Shown in pieces: positions 39,953-49,620 of a stretch of 64,000 nt of DNA (its first letter is position 1; every line of letters begins with the position of its first letter). The DNA lies in NCBI GenBank assembly GCA_977017575.1, contig CDRNVI010000071.1:62001-126000 (forward strand). The letters are read 5' to 3'. The DNA comes from Paramoeba atlantica (lineage: Eukaryota > Discosea). Position numbers and translations under genes: made by a program. The notes under the pieces are model-generated. The model worked only from the letters and a program-made list of their open reading frames with translations, was not told the DNA's origin and searched no databases.

Positions 39953-42900
39953 TTATACCCGTCCTTCTGTCCAAACGGCAGACTCGCGGTTCTGCCAGAT
40001 AATGAAACTGCCTCGAAGGGCGGTCTGCATTAGACTTTCTCGACATTTTTCCGCAAGCTTTGTGTCCTCGTCAAAGAGGAGGTTGAGGTTTCGACAAGAT
40101 GTGAGTAACGAGCCGCGGGCTCCCACTTCGAATACAACAAGGGTCGTCCTAGGGTGATTAATGCGTCGTTCATGGAAGAGAGCATTATATTTACGGGATT
40201 TGCCCTCGTGCGCCTGAGACTGGTTCTCTTCCCAGGGCACAGTGAGCTCAATGATGAACTCACTTCCATCCTTAAGTGTAATCAAACCGTCGGGGCGAAG
40301 AAGGTCCTCACGGGTGCCGAGCCATGCCGGGGCATTCCTAAATCCGGGGATATCTAGGTGTACGCTCTTGGTATACGGCGAACGCATCAAGTGTTTTCCG
40401 AGCTCTTCAAGCAACATGTCATGACGGAGGGTGTATCTCCCTTGCTGAAGGGACTCTTTGCACCCCGAGAGCACGTGCCTTGTTGTTTGAGGTTCGAGTT
40501 TACATATGGGACATGTTACACTCGCACGCCGGAGACCCCAAAGCCGAAGATTGGTTCTGGATGGTAGGGGTGAAAGCGTTAGTACTGAAGCTGCGAAGCG
40601 AGAAAGTTTTTCACTGTTGAGGTTGTTCAGGGCCGCTGAGAACTCTTTCGCGAGATCAGCCTCGGAGGGGAGGCTCCACCATTTTGCTGCTGTCGGTGCC
40701 CGTCTCTGAAGCTGATTTATGACGTAAGATTCATGGTTATCACGGGCTATCTGTTGCGCCTTCCGCGCGTCATGAAGGTGTTGAATGGCGTCAGCGCTTG
40801 GACGAATATAACCAGAGGATCGTTTTTCTTCTTCTTGCTTGATTCGGGCTCGTAGTGCCGCCTGTATCGATGGGTCCCGCGACTTGTGCATCTGTGTTAA
40901 GGCTAGGATAGAGCATTCGGACCACAGCTTGGATAAACTTTTAAGGTTCCACCCTCGTTCAGTATAAAGAATTTCGGTGCAAGTCGTGGATGCTGCATTG
41001 ATCCATTTCTTAAGGTGACGTGTAATTCTTTTCTGCAATCGCAATACAAAGTTGAAAGTGACACACGGGTGAACGGTGAGGGCGTAGCGCAGACGGGATA
41101 CGATCGCTCTGTTGTAGATCCAAAGTTTTTCGGGGAGACTGTGTGCACTCTCGTCGACATTCCGAAGCCATGTTCTTAGTCTGACATCCAGTTTTTTGAA
41201 AAGTTCTTTCGCTTGCTGTGCTCCTGGTGCTATGGTCATTCCAAGAAAAGTGCTTCCACGGTCACATATATGTGGTATCGCTTTGCCTTCGATACTGAGT
41301 CTCGGCTTCCTGGTCATGTAACCCGGGTGCTCACTGCCTTCACGCATGGACATGCACTGTGTACGGCTCTTGTCTACGTTGATTGAGAGTCCTATTCGTC
41401 TCAGTGCAGTTTCGAGTGTGTTGGTCGCGTGCTGCATGTCGGTATCGCTGCTAGTCAGTATCGTCAGGTCGTCAACGTAGGCTTTCAGGAAATGCCTTGG
41501 AGTATCTGGGTAGTCAAGGCCATACCGGGGGCACGATTGCTTGAGGTATCGTAGTACAGTTTCCATCACTAAGTTGAAAATTATGGGCGACAGGGTATCA
41601 CCTTGTAGTACGCCTCTGTGTATCGGTATAGCACGTGACAAACCTTCGACACACTTAATACGCATTTCCGCATGTGAATACATGCTTTCAACGTAGGACA
41701 CGATTTGTGGCGAGACGTTTGCCCATCGCAGTGCCTCGAAGATGATGTTATGGGGGACCGAGCCGAATGCATTGCTGAGATCAAACTGCGTGAGACGATA
41801 TTGCCTTTTGTTTCGACGGTAATATTGTAGTATTTCGGAGAGAGCTTGCGTGTGTTCCAGTGTACCACTCATCTTCGGAAGAAAGCCTTTTTGAACGCTT
41901 GTATCTAGGAGGCCGGAGGACACGGTATGCGTCAAAATTTGGTGTCCGATCATGCTATTGAAAAGTTTGCCTAGAGCGCTAGTCAGGGAGATAGGTCTCC
42001 AGTTTTTCGGGATGTGTTTTTCGCCTCCTTTGTGAATGAGTTTAACTACGGCGGAGGACCAGCATGGCGGGCAGATGCCGTAGCGCAGAAGATCATTAAA
42101 CGTGTTCGCTATACGGGGGTACAGGTATTTGCATTGTTTTAGAAGTGCGTTTGTAATCGTATCACGCCCTGGCGCGCTTGCGCTTCTTTTGCTGCTGAGC
42201 GCGTCTGCGACATCTTGCGCGGTCAGTGGAGACCATTCCATTTCGTTGATGGGTAGAGGACCAAGTACGTTGTTCGGCGGCAGGCGATGCTCTTCGGCGG
42301 GAGGTGCTGTGCTTTCTGTGAAATATTTTTCTATCGTAGGTAAATCGCATTCAGGATATTCGGCGGTGGCGGAGGTCGAGGGGCGGTCCAAGGCCTCGGA
42401 TGCTGCTGTCCACGGGTTCCGCGTGAATCTGCTATGGGCCCATTGTCTTTCTAGCTGTTTCCTATGTGCTTTGGCCTCTTCTGTGTATGTTTTCTCTAGC
42501 TTCTCACTTTCCTTAATGCAGCGACGGAGCTCTTGGCGTTCCGTTCCGTGTGTGTAGCGTAGTGATTTCTTTTGGTTGCGTATGTGTTTCGTCATTTCGT
42601 GGGCTGCATTTTCAGACGAAAGTGGCCGGTGCTTGAATCGGGCGTGTCCGCGTTTCGATCGCGTGAGGAAACCTTTAGTGGGGTTAATCTCTTGTGCAAT
42701 TTCGTATGCCGCCACTGCCAGAGAGGCACCCAGAAGTTCTGCGTTTTTCACTGCGATTTCCGGGGTGTCTACTGTTGGATATTGCAGCCTTCGGCATGTA
42801 TCGTATGCCTTGTTTTCAACCGCCTTCCATTGATCGTCGTTAAGCTTTAGGCACATTTTTCCCCCTGTTATGATTTTGTGTTGTTCAAGCAGATGGAGGC

Positions 42901-44539
42901 GCTCCCTTTCGCTGGTTTCATCCCATGATGGAACTCGAAGTTCCGTAGTGTGCGAAGGAGGAGGAAGAGGAGAAGGTCGGACGAGGGGCTCATTGTACCT
43001 AAGCGGTCCATATATCTTACAGCATTTATGCAGACAGCGTAGCTTGGCCGAGCATCGGTGACGACATGGTTCCACGTGTACGGTGTTCTGTGGGTAATGC
43101 GCTGCACTGCTAGGCGTCGCGTCAGGGAGTGGCGCAGGGTTGTGCATAGTGCTATCTTTGTTGTCAGTGCACGTCGCATCCGTGATTTGCACAGTATGTT
43201 GGTTCCCGTTTGTTGGTCCGTTGATGCTAGTATTGGGAAGGCGGTAGAGGTTTATAACGTTACGCATGGCCCAACCAGCCAATTTAGCAGCTTTCCGTAG
43301 GAAATCACTATCGTTGTCGTTGAGGTTTGGTGTTACGGAGTTCTGGTTGATGTCGACCCCCTCTGTTTGGGTTCCCTCGGCAGGTGGGACCATTTGGACA
43401 TCAGGTGGAGGTTGTGTTGCCGGGTTTAACCCGCGTTCTAAAGTTGTGTGAGCGCCCTCCCGTGATATTGCGTTGCATAGCTTCGTTTGTAGATTTTCAT
43501 TTGTAGAAGTCGCGGAAGTTGGAAAGTCCAGATGCGAAGATTTAATGCCTCGTTTACAACATAGATGTCCGCACGTAGCTTTGTTCTTGCAGTAATGACG
43601 ACATGGATGCGGGGCGGAAGGTTCATCATGTACGGTAGGTTTGCGGTGACCGTTCGACGCATGTGTGTTGCATTTTGTATGTGTCGCAGGTTCCGAAGAG
43701 GTGCTTTCCGGCGTATATTTACTTGGATCTCCTGGGTTGGTGTTATTTGCAGTTCCTTCTGGGACGATCTCAGGTGGCAGTGCTCCTTCTGATGAGCAAT
43801 ATGTAGCGTCCTCACTCGGCAGCGGTCCATAGATTTTACAGCACTTGTGAGCACAGGAGAGTTTGCTCAAGCAGCGGTGCTTGCATGGTCCCTTGTGTTG
43901 ATCAGTTTTACCCTTCTGGGGCTTTGGCGTTCGTGGGGGAGCGATTTTATGAGGGGATTCTTCTATCCTGCGCGGCTTCTCGTATTCCGCGGTTTCAGTG
44001 CTTGGTGTTTCCTGGTTTCTTATGAGCTCGATTTTTATGTGCTTCAGTCCCGATATTTCTCTTCCCTGTATGGCCTTCAGGGCTGCCTTATTTAGCGTGC
44101 TTGGGGTGGAATACTTGTCTCGCAGGCTGAGGGCAGGGTCGGTGTGCATCGAGACCCAGTTTGGGTGCAGGGAGATGGTGTAGGGGTGTTCATTCCTCGT
44201 AACCTTTATATAGTCGCACGCGTTATGCTCCACGAGCTCCTCAAAGGTGGTGTGTTCAGCTACGAGATCGTGTGCTGATGCACACTTACTCAGCAGTTTC
44301 GTGATAGCTACTTCCGCACCTTGTCGGGATGGAATTCTTTGTCTGACTATGGACCATTGGCTCGCGGTCTTAATGTCCGGGAAATACGTCCAATGCAGAT
44401 CAGTGAGGCGTCGTATCTTAACGGGCCGTGATCTGCTGTGGACGAAGTGCAGGGTTTGCGTCTGTACGCCGCCGGAAGCTCGAGGGAGGTCCGGCAGCGC
44501 ATCGTCAACATTCCGCGGAGAAGTGGGATTGTCGGACAT
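39953..44539 (-). CDS. LINE polyprotein: zinc fingers, reverse transcriptase, restriction-like endonuclease
   Basis: 1528 residues from ATG 44539, preferred over an upstream in-frame ATG at 44653 that lies inside the LRR gene outside the element. Three fingers with the pattern CxHxCxxKxxCxHxCC occur at about 216-236, 310-328 and 490-508 (CKHRCLSKLSCAHKCC, CRHYCKNKATCGHLCC, CRHRCSAKLRCLHKCC). A basic linker follows. Reverse transcriptase spans roughly 800-1150, with FDLSNAFGSVPH near 915 and AYVDDLTIL near 1020. A CCHC finger (CPICKLEPQTTRHVLSGC) lies near 1345 and the endonuclease signature RPDG...ELTVPWE near 1415-1436, the R2-type order. The protein nicks DNA and primes cDNA synthesis there. 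Confidence 0.85.
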   Translation of the reverse strand: MSDNPTSPRNVDDALPDLPRASGGVQTQTLHFVHSRSRPVKIRRLTDLHWTYFPDIKTASQWSIVRQRIPSRQGAEVAITKLLSKCASAHDLVAEHTTFEELVEHNACDYIKVTRNEHPYTISLHPNWVSMHTDPALSLRDKYSTPSTLNKAALKAIQGREISGLKHIKIELIRNQETPSTETAEYEKPRRIEESPHKIAPPRTPKPQKGKTDQHKGPCKHRCLSKLSCAHKCCKIYGPLPSEDATYCSSEGALPPEIVPEGTANNTNPGDPSKYTPESTSSEPATHTKCNTHASNGHRKPTVHDEPSAPHPCRHYCKNKATCGHLCCKRGIKSSHLDFPTSATSTNENLQTKLCNAISREGAHTTLERGLNPATQPPPDVQMVPPAEGTQTEGVDINQNSVTPNLNDNDSDFLRKAAKLAGWAMRNVINLYRLPNTSINGPTNGNQHTVQITDATCTDNKDSTMHNPAPLPDATPSSAAHYPQNTVHVEPCRHRCSAKLRCLHKCCKIYGPLRYNEPLVRPSPLPPPSHTTELRVPSWDETSERERLHLLEQHKIITGGKMCLKLNDDQWKAVENKAYDTCRRLQYPTVDTPEIAVKNAELLGASLAVAAYEIAQEINPTKGFLTRSKRGHARFKHRPLSSENAAHEMTKHIRNQKKSLRYTHGTERQELRRCIKESEKLEKTYTEEAKAHRKQLERQWAHSRFTRNPWTAASEALDRPSTSATAEYPECDLPTIEKYFTESTAPPAEEHRLPPNNVLGPLPINEMEWSPLTAQDVADALSSKRSASAPGRDTITNALLKQCKYLYPRIANTFNDLLRYGICPPCWSSAVVKLIHKGGEKHIPKNWRPISLTSALGKLFNSMIGHQILTHTVSSGLLDTSVQKGFLPKMSGTLEHTQALSEILQYYRRNKRQYRLTQFDLSNAFGSVPHNIIFEALRWANVSPQIVSYVESMYSHAEMRIKCVEGLSRAIPIHRGVLQGDTLSPIIFNLVMETVLRYLKQSCPRYGLDYPDTPRHFLKAYVDDLTILTSSDTDMQHATNTLETALRRIGLSINVDKSRTQCMSMREGSEHPGYMTRKPRLSIEGKAIPHICDRGSTFLGMTIAPGAQQAKELFKKLDVRLRTWLRNVDESAHSLPEKLWIYNRAIVSRLRYALTVHPCVTFNFVLRLQKRITRHLKKWINAASTTCTEILYTERGWNLKSLSKLWSECSILALTQMHKSRDPSIQAALRARIKQEEEKRSSGYIRPSADAIQHLHDARKAQQIARDNHESYVINQLQRRAPTAAKWWSLPSEADLAKEFSAALNNLNSEKLSRFAASVLTLSPLPSRTNLRLWGLRRASVTCPICKLEPQTTRHVLSGCKESLQQGRYTLRHDMLLEELGKHLMRSPYTKSVHLDIPGFRNAPAWLGTREDLLRPDGLITLKDGSEFIIELTVPWEENQSQAHEGKSRKYNALFHERRINHPRTTLVVFEVGARGSLLTSCRNLNLLFDEDTKLAEKCRESLMQTALRGSFIIWQNRESAVWTEGRV

Positions 44540-44567
44540 GTTGGAGATACAGTTTAGAAAAAAAAAA

Positions 44568-44599
44568 CAACAAGGTACAGAAACTGTATCTTTATCTTT
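44568..44599 (-). other. Spliced-leader exon footprint at the 5' end of the LINE
   Basis: The first 32 bases of the LINE (minus strand) share 29 bases with the head of the short element at 12980-13008, including ACAGTTTCTGTAC and the terminal CTTGTTG. After TTG the sequence changes to a T tract, as expected where an SL exon has been spliced to an mRNA leader. The two elements start within a base of each other (AAA versus AAG before GATAAAG), which suggests the true 5' end of the SL exon or a common reverse-transcription stop. Confidence 0.75.
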
Positions 44600-44947
44600 A
44601 TTTATGAAATTTGACGACTGACAAGGGAAGAAAGATAAAGTCCAATTGTCCACGAATATAGGTTTCTACTTCAAGTAAATCCCAATTAATGCTTCGTACC
44701 TTCTCGGTTTCTAAGCATTCTATCCCTTTCCAAGCACAGGCGGGAGTAGCAGTGCTCCACGTAGGATGACGATGGGATACATTAAGCAAAAGTCGATCGA
44801 GATCATATTCTTGAGGCAATTGTGTGCCGCGTATTTTATGACCACGACGATCGAGAGAACTCGTTATCTCGGCAAGCATGACCTTTTTCATGGGAGAGGA
44901 AAGAACATGAATTTTATTCACTGAAGTGATCAAAAAGTAAAAGTAAT

Positions 44948-46127
44948 GTAAAGGGGGAGCTCGTTTATTGTTAAAATTTTTTTCGTGCATTTTTTGCTAA
45001 CAATAATCGAACTTTTACCCCCCAATGTTAACATTATACGAGTTACAATGAAAGTTCGAATATTGTTAACAATGAGGAGTATTTGGGCACTCTCTGGAGG
45101 TCGCTGAAGGTCACTGGCAATCGCCGGAGCTACTAACGACTTTCCAATGACACCTCTTTAGGGAACTACGCAGTTTTCAATTGCCATACAGTTTCACCCA
45201 AAACTGAGTTATGCGAATCGAAGTGCGATGTCGGGTGAGGTACCGTTTACTTGCCTTCTCAACGTTTTATCTCTGGAGGATGCCGTCGTCGGGCGACTGA
45301 AAGTCCGTTGCTTCAATAACATTGCTTCGCATATCGTTAAGCGCATCATTTTCCTTATCATGAACGCTATAAAACATGACCATAGGGAACAAAAAAATTC
45401 AAAAGCCACACGAAAAAACCGAAATTAATTCATTGTTAACAATGGACACTATGCAGTTGTCCACTGCCATCCGGTGCCATCCAGTACCATCCAAAACGGA
45501 GATATGAGCGAGGACCGAAGACCGCTTTTTTCGATTTTGAGGACCGAAACTTTCCATTTCCGCCGGATGTTGTAGGACAAGTGATGGCCATGATATGAAA
45601 AAGCGGCTAATGTCGGATTCAATTGTACTCATTTTTCAAAAACACGTCTTTTCCTTTCCTTTTGCAAAATAAGATATTTTCTCGGTCTCTTCTTGTGCGT
45701 TCTCTGTCATGTACATGTCTGGACTTGAGTTGAATTTTAAAGTGAAAGCATGATGGAGACACACCAAAAACTTTTGAAGATTTTTTGCGTTGTGACCGAA
45801 GAGAAATGTCTTCACGATCACGAGGGTGGGAAAGTTCTTGACTCTGTTTCCAGTATTTGTTGGAGGCGATGTAAGCACGTCAGTTTCAGAAAAAGATTGT
45901 TTCGATTACTTCCTTACTTTTATTCCGATGTGCGCAAACCGTCCCACAAATTTTAGTTTTGGGTACTTGCAGTACACAAGTACATAATTTTTTTTTTGGA
46001 CACAAAAATTAGTCATCCAGTGCCATCCAAATCTTCATAGTGTCCAATAATCGAATGTTAACAATAAATGAATTTATTGATTGTTAACAATAATCGAATG
46101 TTAACAATAAACGAGCCCCCCCTTTAC
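44948..46127. mobile_element. 1.18-kb inverted-repeat element with TTGTTAAC motifs
   Basis: The ends gtaaagggggagctcgttta and (reverse) gtaaaggggggg..ctcgttta are inverted, continuing inward as attgttaac. The motif tgttaaca or attgttaac recurs many times inside (about 45025, 45065, 45430, 46055-46105). No credible reading frame is present. It lies directly upstream of the split LRR gene, with its end 57 bp from the only usable ATG. Confidence 0.7.
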
Positions 46128-46548
46128 GTTCACACTTATTTAAGCGCACATCACGAATAACAATGCAAGTATGAGGTCAGGTGTTGCGTGATCGCACATG
46201 ATCTCATTTGAGACTCTGTTCGATGCGCCAAGGCGATGAAGGTTTAGCGTGACTCATCATATTTCAAATAAAAAAGGTAAAGACAGATTGTATGAGCTAC
46301 AACACATTTCATCTATCAGGAGGATGTCCGTTAACAAGAAGAATAAACACATTATTTATTAATCTCAATAGCAGCAAGACGTCACTGTGTCAGCAAATAG
46401 CATAAAAGATCTTTTATTACCTTCTAGCGTCCCACGAACTAAAGATTCCGAATCACACAACCTTGTCCAATTTATACAAAATGTAATACAAAACACCTCA
46501 TGACCCAGTTTACGAAAAAAAGGAAGCTATAATTTTCTGCAAGAATCC
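46128..46548. other. Intergenic stretch, nothing recognised
   Basis: AT-rich sequence downstream of the zinc-finger gene. No gene or clear repeat; a run of short A/T tracts only. Confidence 0.4.
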
Positions 46549-49263
46549 TTACGCAAAAAGAGCATTTGATTTTGATGCTTCTGAGGACTTTAAAGACATG
46601 GTATCGTTTTCTCCATACTCTTCCTCTTCCGTCCCGAGTCCCTGCCGCAGACATGTCATAGTACGCACGAACTGGTCCTCCACTTGATCTTGCTGCTGCT
46701 GCAAATGTTTCGTCACAAAGGACCGCGTCTCGCTTGCAGCGCTATCGGTGTGCTGCACAACCGTTGCCATGTCATTCTCCATTTGCTTTGCTAATTGACC
46801 CAATCGAGTGTCGAAATCGGTACGACAAAGCTGCATGACACGTTTTATGATTTTCGCCATATCCTCGGGGCGCACACACGAGGAATGCAAGGACTCTTGT
46901 TCTTTCTTTTTTAATGCATCGCTCAAGCTTTGCTGCTGCTGTTGATGGAAAAGTTGCGACTCTACTTGTTTTTTTACAACTTGCTGAATATGTTCTTCTG
47001 TTTTCTTTTCGGATTCATTTTCTTTATCTTCTGGTGTGACATTCGATACGCGATCACGCCTAAGGGAAGGTTGAGCCGAAGCGACCAACGTTTTATTCTC
47101 TGCAAGCCATTCTTGTACGACGCGATGGATGTGAGGTCGTAGAAAATTTTCATCGAGAATTTCCTTGTTCCTTTCCTCCATGTCTTGCTTATTAGGAAGT
47201 GAATTTGTCGCGACTTGTAGTTTTTCAAGACAGCCTGTGATGGTACTTAGCGCATTTTCCATTTGGGATAGACGAGAGGATTGGGTCTCGACAGCGTGTC
47301 GCAAATCCTGCATGTGGGACGAAAAGGTTTTTTCAAACTTTGAAACGCTCTCAAGTGCGGAGGCTATTTTATCTTGAGATGCGGTTTGTGGAGAAGGACT
47401 GGAGAGTTGCTTTTGATTCGTTTCAGAGGATACGGATGGAATGGGGGATACCGTTTTCAAACCCGTAGCTGCGTTACCTACAGGAGAAAAGGAAAAAGAA
47501 AAGAGATTTGTATCACTCGATGATTTCCGACTTTCAGGTTTATGTGTAGCAGATTCGGAGAGAGCCGCGCTTTTAAAAGAAAATGTGTTCGTTGAAGAAC
47601 CTGAAGAAACGGTGCTCAATTTTTCAGGAAATGATTTTTCACTTTCTGGGAAATAAAAGTGTCGACTACCATCAAGTTTTTGGTTAACGTGTGTTCTGTG
47701 TTGCTCTGCAGTTGCGGGAGAGAAATGAGATGGGAGTGTAGGGGAGTCCCATTTGAATGCTAACTCTACATCTTTTTGAGACTGAAGTTCCTTCTTGGAG
47801 GGAAGTACGTCAACAGGTTCACTTTCAACAGCGGAAAGAGAAGAGGTGACCTTAGGGGATGACTCAGTTTTTGTGGCATGTAAATGAGTAGCGTCCAGTT
47901 TTTCTTCTAGCCTCTCTTCGGCATGCGTCAATTGTGGATCATTCAGTTCGGTGAACTTCTGTTCACCGTCTTCTTCCCTTTGTTTACTGTCTTTCAATAT
48001 TGGAGAATTCTCAGTCGAAATAGCTTCAGAGTTCTCCTTTCGTTCGCAAGTATCACTTTTTTCACTCTTTATAAAATTGGGTGGCTTCATACCCTCAGGG
48101 CTTTGCAGACGGAAAAGTCGTTTCGTCGCACACGGCCAGCAATCACTGCGCACTTCAGTTTTGCCGTTTAGGTGACTTCCCTTCAGATCCTTGCTTTTGA
48201 GACATACGGTACACAGCCATATCGGTAAAATGTCTGACACAGAACTACTTGCTTTCGATTCCAGAATATTGGCTAAGGATGGAGATTGTGCAACACCGGA
48301 AGACTCTTTACACACTTCAGAAGACTTTTCTTCTTTTTTAAGATTATGGGGTTCGGTAAAATCAATTGTCATCTTGGCTGGACAAGGCGGTTCGATCGGT
48401 GTGATTTTCGTCGGCACGGTTTCCAAAGTTGTTGGAGGCTTCTCACTCGTTTTCGGTTTAGAAGTGAATTGAAACGCGGAATTGGAAAAAGGATTCGATG
48501 ATGTAGAGGAAAGTGATAGTTTTGAAAAATCAAAAGGGGACAGTTTGGAAGATTTTTCTTCTTGAGCTGCTGATATGTTCTGTTCGACATCCGGAACTGT
48601 GCTCTTCACCTCTTCCTGTGGTTCTATTTTTACAGCGGAAGTGTTGGGCAAATTTTTCTCACCCCTAGTGGAAGATTCAGAAAGTTTTTCATCAGTTTCA
48701 GGAACTAGACGAAATAATCTTTTCGTTGCACACGGCCAACAATCACTGCGCACTTCGGTTTTGCCGTTTAGATGATTCCCGCGAAGGTCTTTTACCTTTT
48801 CACAGACTGCGCATCTCCATACCATTTTCACCTCTTCACCTTTTTTAGTTTCTGAGAGATGTGCTATCTTGCTTTCAGAGCTCTTTTTATTTTCAGGAGT
48901 GCGTTCATTCTGTTTTGCGAGAGTGACCTTATTAAAGCCTTGCTTGTCCGAAGGACTCACCTCTTGTGAGACGACTGTAGTTAGATTTCCTTTTTCAATA
49001 GAAGACGTGTTGCTCCACAAAGTAGACTCAAGCTTAGTGTTTTGAGTTGTCTCTTTTGAATTGTCGCTCGTAGTAGGGGAGGAAGAAGATTCCTTATCAT
49101 CTTTGGAGGACTGCGAAGATATTGTTTTCCGGATAAATAATCTTTTGGTCGCACACGGCCAGCAATCGCTGCGGACTTGAGTGCGTCCTGCGAGATGACC
49201 TCCCTTGAGGTCTTTATTCTTATGGCAAACAGCGCATTCCCACACGTCTAGGTTGCTTTGCAT
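46549..49263 (-). CDS. Protein with three CWPC zinc fingers, FS-rich centre and coiled coil
   Basis: 904 residues. Three nearly identical fingers lie at about 8-40, 148-183 and 348-384: W.C.VC.K.KDL.G.HL.GKT and then VRSDCWPCATKRLF, spacing C-X2-C-X22-C-X2-C. Between them is disordered Ser/Lys/Glu-rich sequence with FG-like pieces (PFDFSKLSL, SNPFSNSAFQF, TNTFSFKS, LFSFSFSPVGNAATG). The last 270 residues form a coiled coil with a Gln run (HQQQQQSL). Zinc fingers, Phe-Ser motifs and a coiled coil are features of nuclear-pore or mRNA-export proteins, so I infer such a role weakly. The finger is longer than the RanBP2 type and I do not know it. Confidence 0.65.
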   Translation of the reverse strand: MQSNLDVWECAVCHKNKDLKGGHLAGRTQVRSDCWPCATKRLFIRKTISSQSSKDDKESSSSPTTSDNSKETTQNTKLESTLWSNTSSIEKGNLTTVVSQEVSPSDKQGFNKVTLAKQNERTPENKKSSESKIAHLSETKKGEEVKMVWRCAVCEKVKDLRGNHLNGKTEVRSDCWPCATKRLFRLVPETDEKLSESSTRGEKNLPNTSAVKIEPQEEVKSTVPDVEQNISAAQEEKSSKLSPFDFSKLSLSSTSSNPFSNSAFQFTSKPKTSEKPPTTLETVPTKITPIEPPCPAKMTIDFTEPHNLKKEEKSSEVCKESSGVAQSPSLANILESKASSSVSDILPIWLCTVCLKSKDLKGSHLNGKTEVRSDCWPCATKRLFRLQSPEGMKPPNFIKSEKSDTCERKENSEAISTENSPILKDSKQREEDGEQKFTELNDPQLTHAEERLEEKLDATHLHATKTESSPKVTSSLSAVESEPVDVLPSKKELQSQKDVELAFKWDSPTLPSHFSPATAEQHRTHVNQKLDGSRHFYFPESEKSFPEKLSTVSSGSSTNTFSFKSAALSESATHKPESRKSSSDTNLFSFSFSPVGNAATGLKTVSPIPSVSSETNQKQLSSPSPQTASQDKIASALESVSKFEKTFSSHMQDLRHAVETQSSRLSQMENALSTITGCLEKLQVATNSLPNKQDMEERNKEILDENFLRPHIHRVVQEWLAENKTLVASAQPSLRRDRVSNVTPEDKENESEKKTEEHIQQVVKKQVESQLFHQQQQQSLSDALKKKEQESLHSSCVRPEDMAKIIKRVMQLCRTDFDTRLGQLAKQMENDMATVVQHTDSAASETRSFVTKHLQQQQDQVEDQFVRTMTCLRQGLGTEEEEYGENDTMSLKSSEASKSNALFA

Positions 49264-49620
49264 GTATTAAGATAGCTGGGGTAAAAAATTTAACCAGTAA
49301 AAGCTTTGTTTCTCTTTCTTGAAGTGTGAAGGGAAATAAAAATGGATGAATCATATGAGAAGTATAGGATCATACAAATGTGTCATGTATGCTTGCAAAA
49401 AAAGTTCTATTTTTAATTCATTCTAGTGAACGGTATAGTCGAACCCCAAACTTAGCTTTTTGTGTATAGCACACAAAAAGAAGAAAGATCCATGAAAATT
49501 TCTAGTAAAACCTTTTTTTTGCCAACGCTTCGTAACATACATGTGTACATGTGCATGAGGTTTTATGAGGTATCAAGCAGTTTTCACCTTCGTTGCGGAG
49601 CCTTTGCGTTGTTGCTGCCG
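49264..49620. other. Intergenic spacer, nothing recognised
   Basis: AT-rich leader of the zinc-finger gene, then a spacer with a short palindrome (tacatgtgtacatgtgca) near 49540. No gene. Confidence 0.4.

Larger units (their letters stand above)
39873..44599 (-). mobile_element. R2/CRE-type LINE, apparently full length, with spliced-leader head
   Basis: A 4727-bp element inserted in an LRR gene with a 6-bp target duplication. The 5' end (minus strand) is SL-like sequence at 44568-44599, joined to a T tract and a leader of about 28 bases before the ATG at 44539. The single long frame is open throughout. The 3' tail of about 80 bases lacks poly(A) and can form a hairpin (gataggtctggg pairs with ccccaggcctatc), the kind of 3' structure R2-type reverse transcriptases recognise. 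Identity of the target duplication and the open frame argue for a very recent insertion. Restriction-like endonuclease elements include the kinetoplastid CRE, SLACS and CZAR families. Confidence 0.85.
39388..44891 (-). pseudogene. LRR family member 7, split by a LINE
   Basis: The first part (44891 down to 44606) carries the leader RGTQLPQEYDLDRLL and the cap (WSTATPACAWKGIEC). The second part (39866 down to 39388) carries the LRRs (FEGPVDLTKLPATLEYISLADNNF and others). The 6-bp sequence ATTTAT occurs on both sides of the LINE (39867-39872 and 44600-44605). Removing the LINE and one copy leaves the reading frame unbroken across the junction (...VVKFHKLN...), so the gene was intact when the LINE arrived. 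The start is uncertain: a MITE ends only 60 bp upstream and may have removed the original leader, since no clear signal peptide remains. Probably inactive now. Confidence 0.8.

Noticed and set aside
42102-42850. Plus-strand frames opposite the LINE
   Set aside because: Shadows of the LINE coding region.
44540-44653. Upstream in-frame ATG of the LINE frame
   Set aside because: It lies outside the element, within the LRR gene; the SL junction and the leader place the start at 44539.
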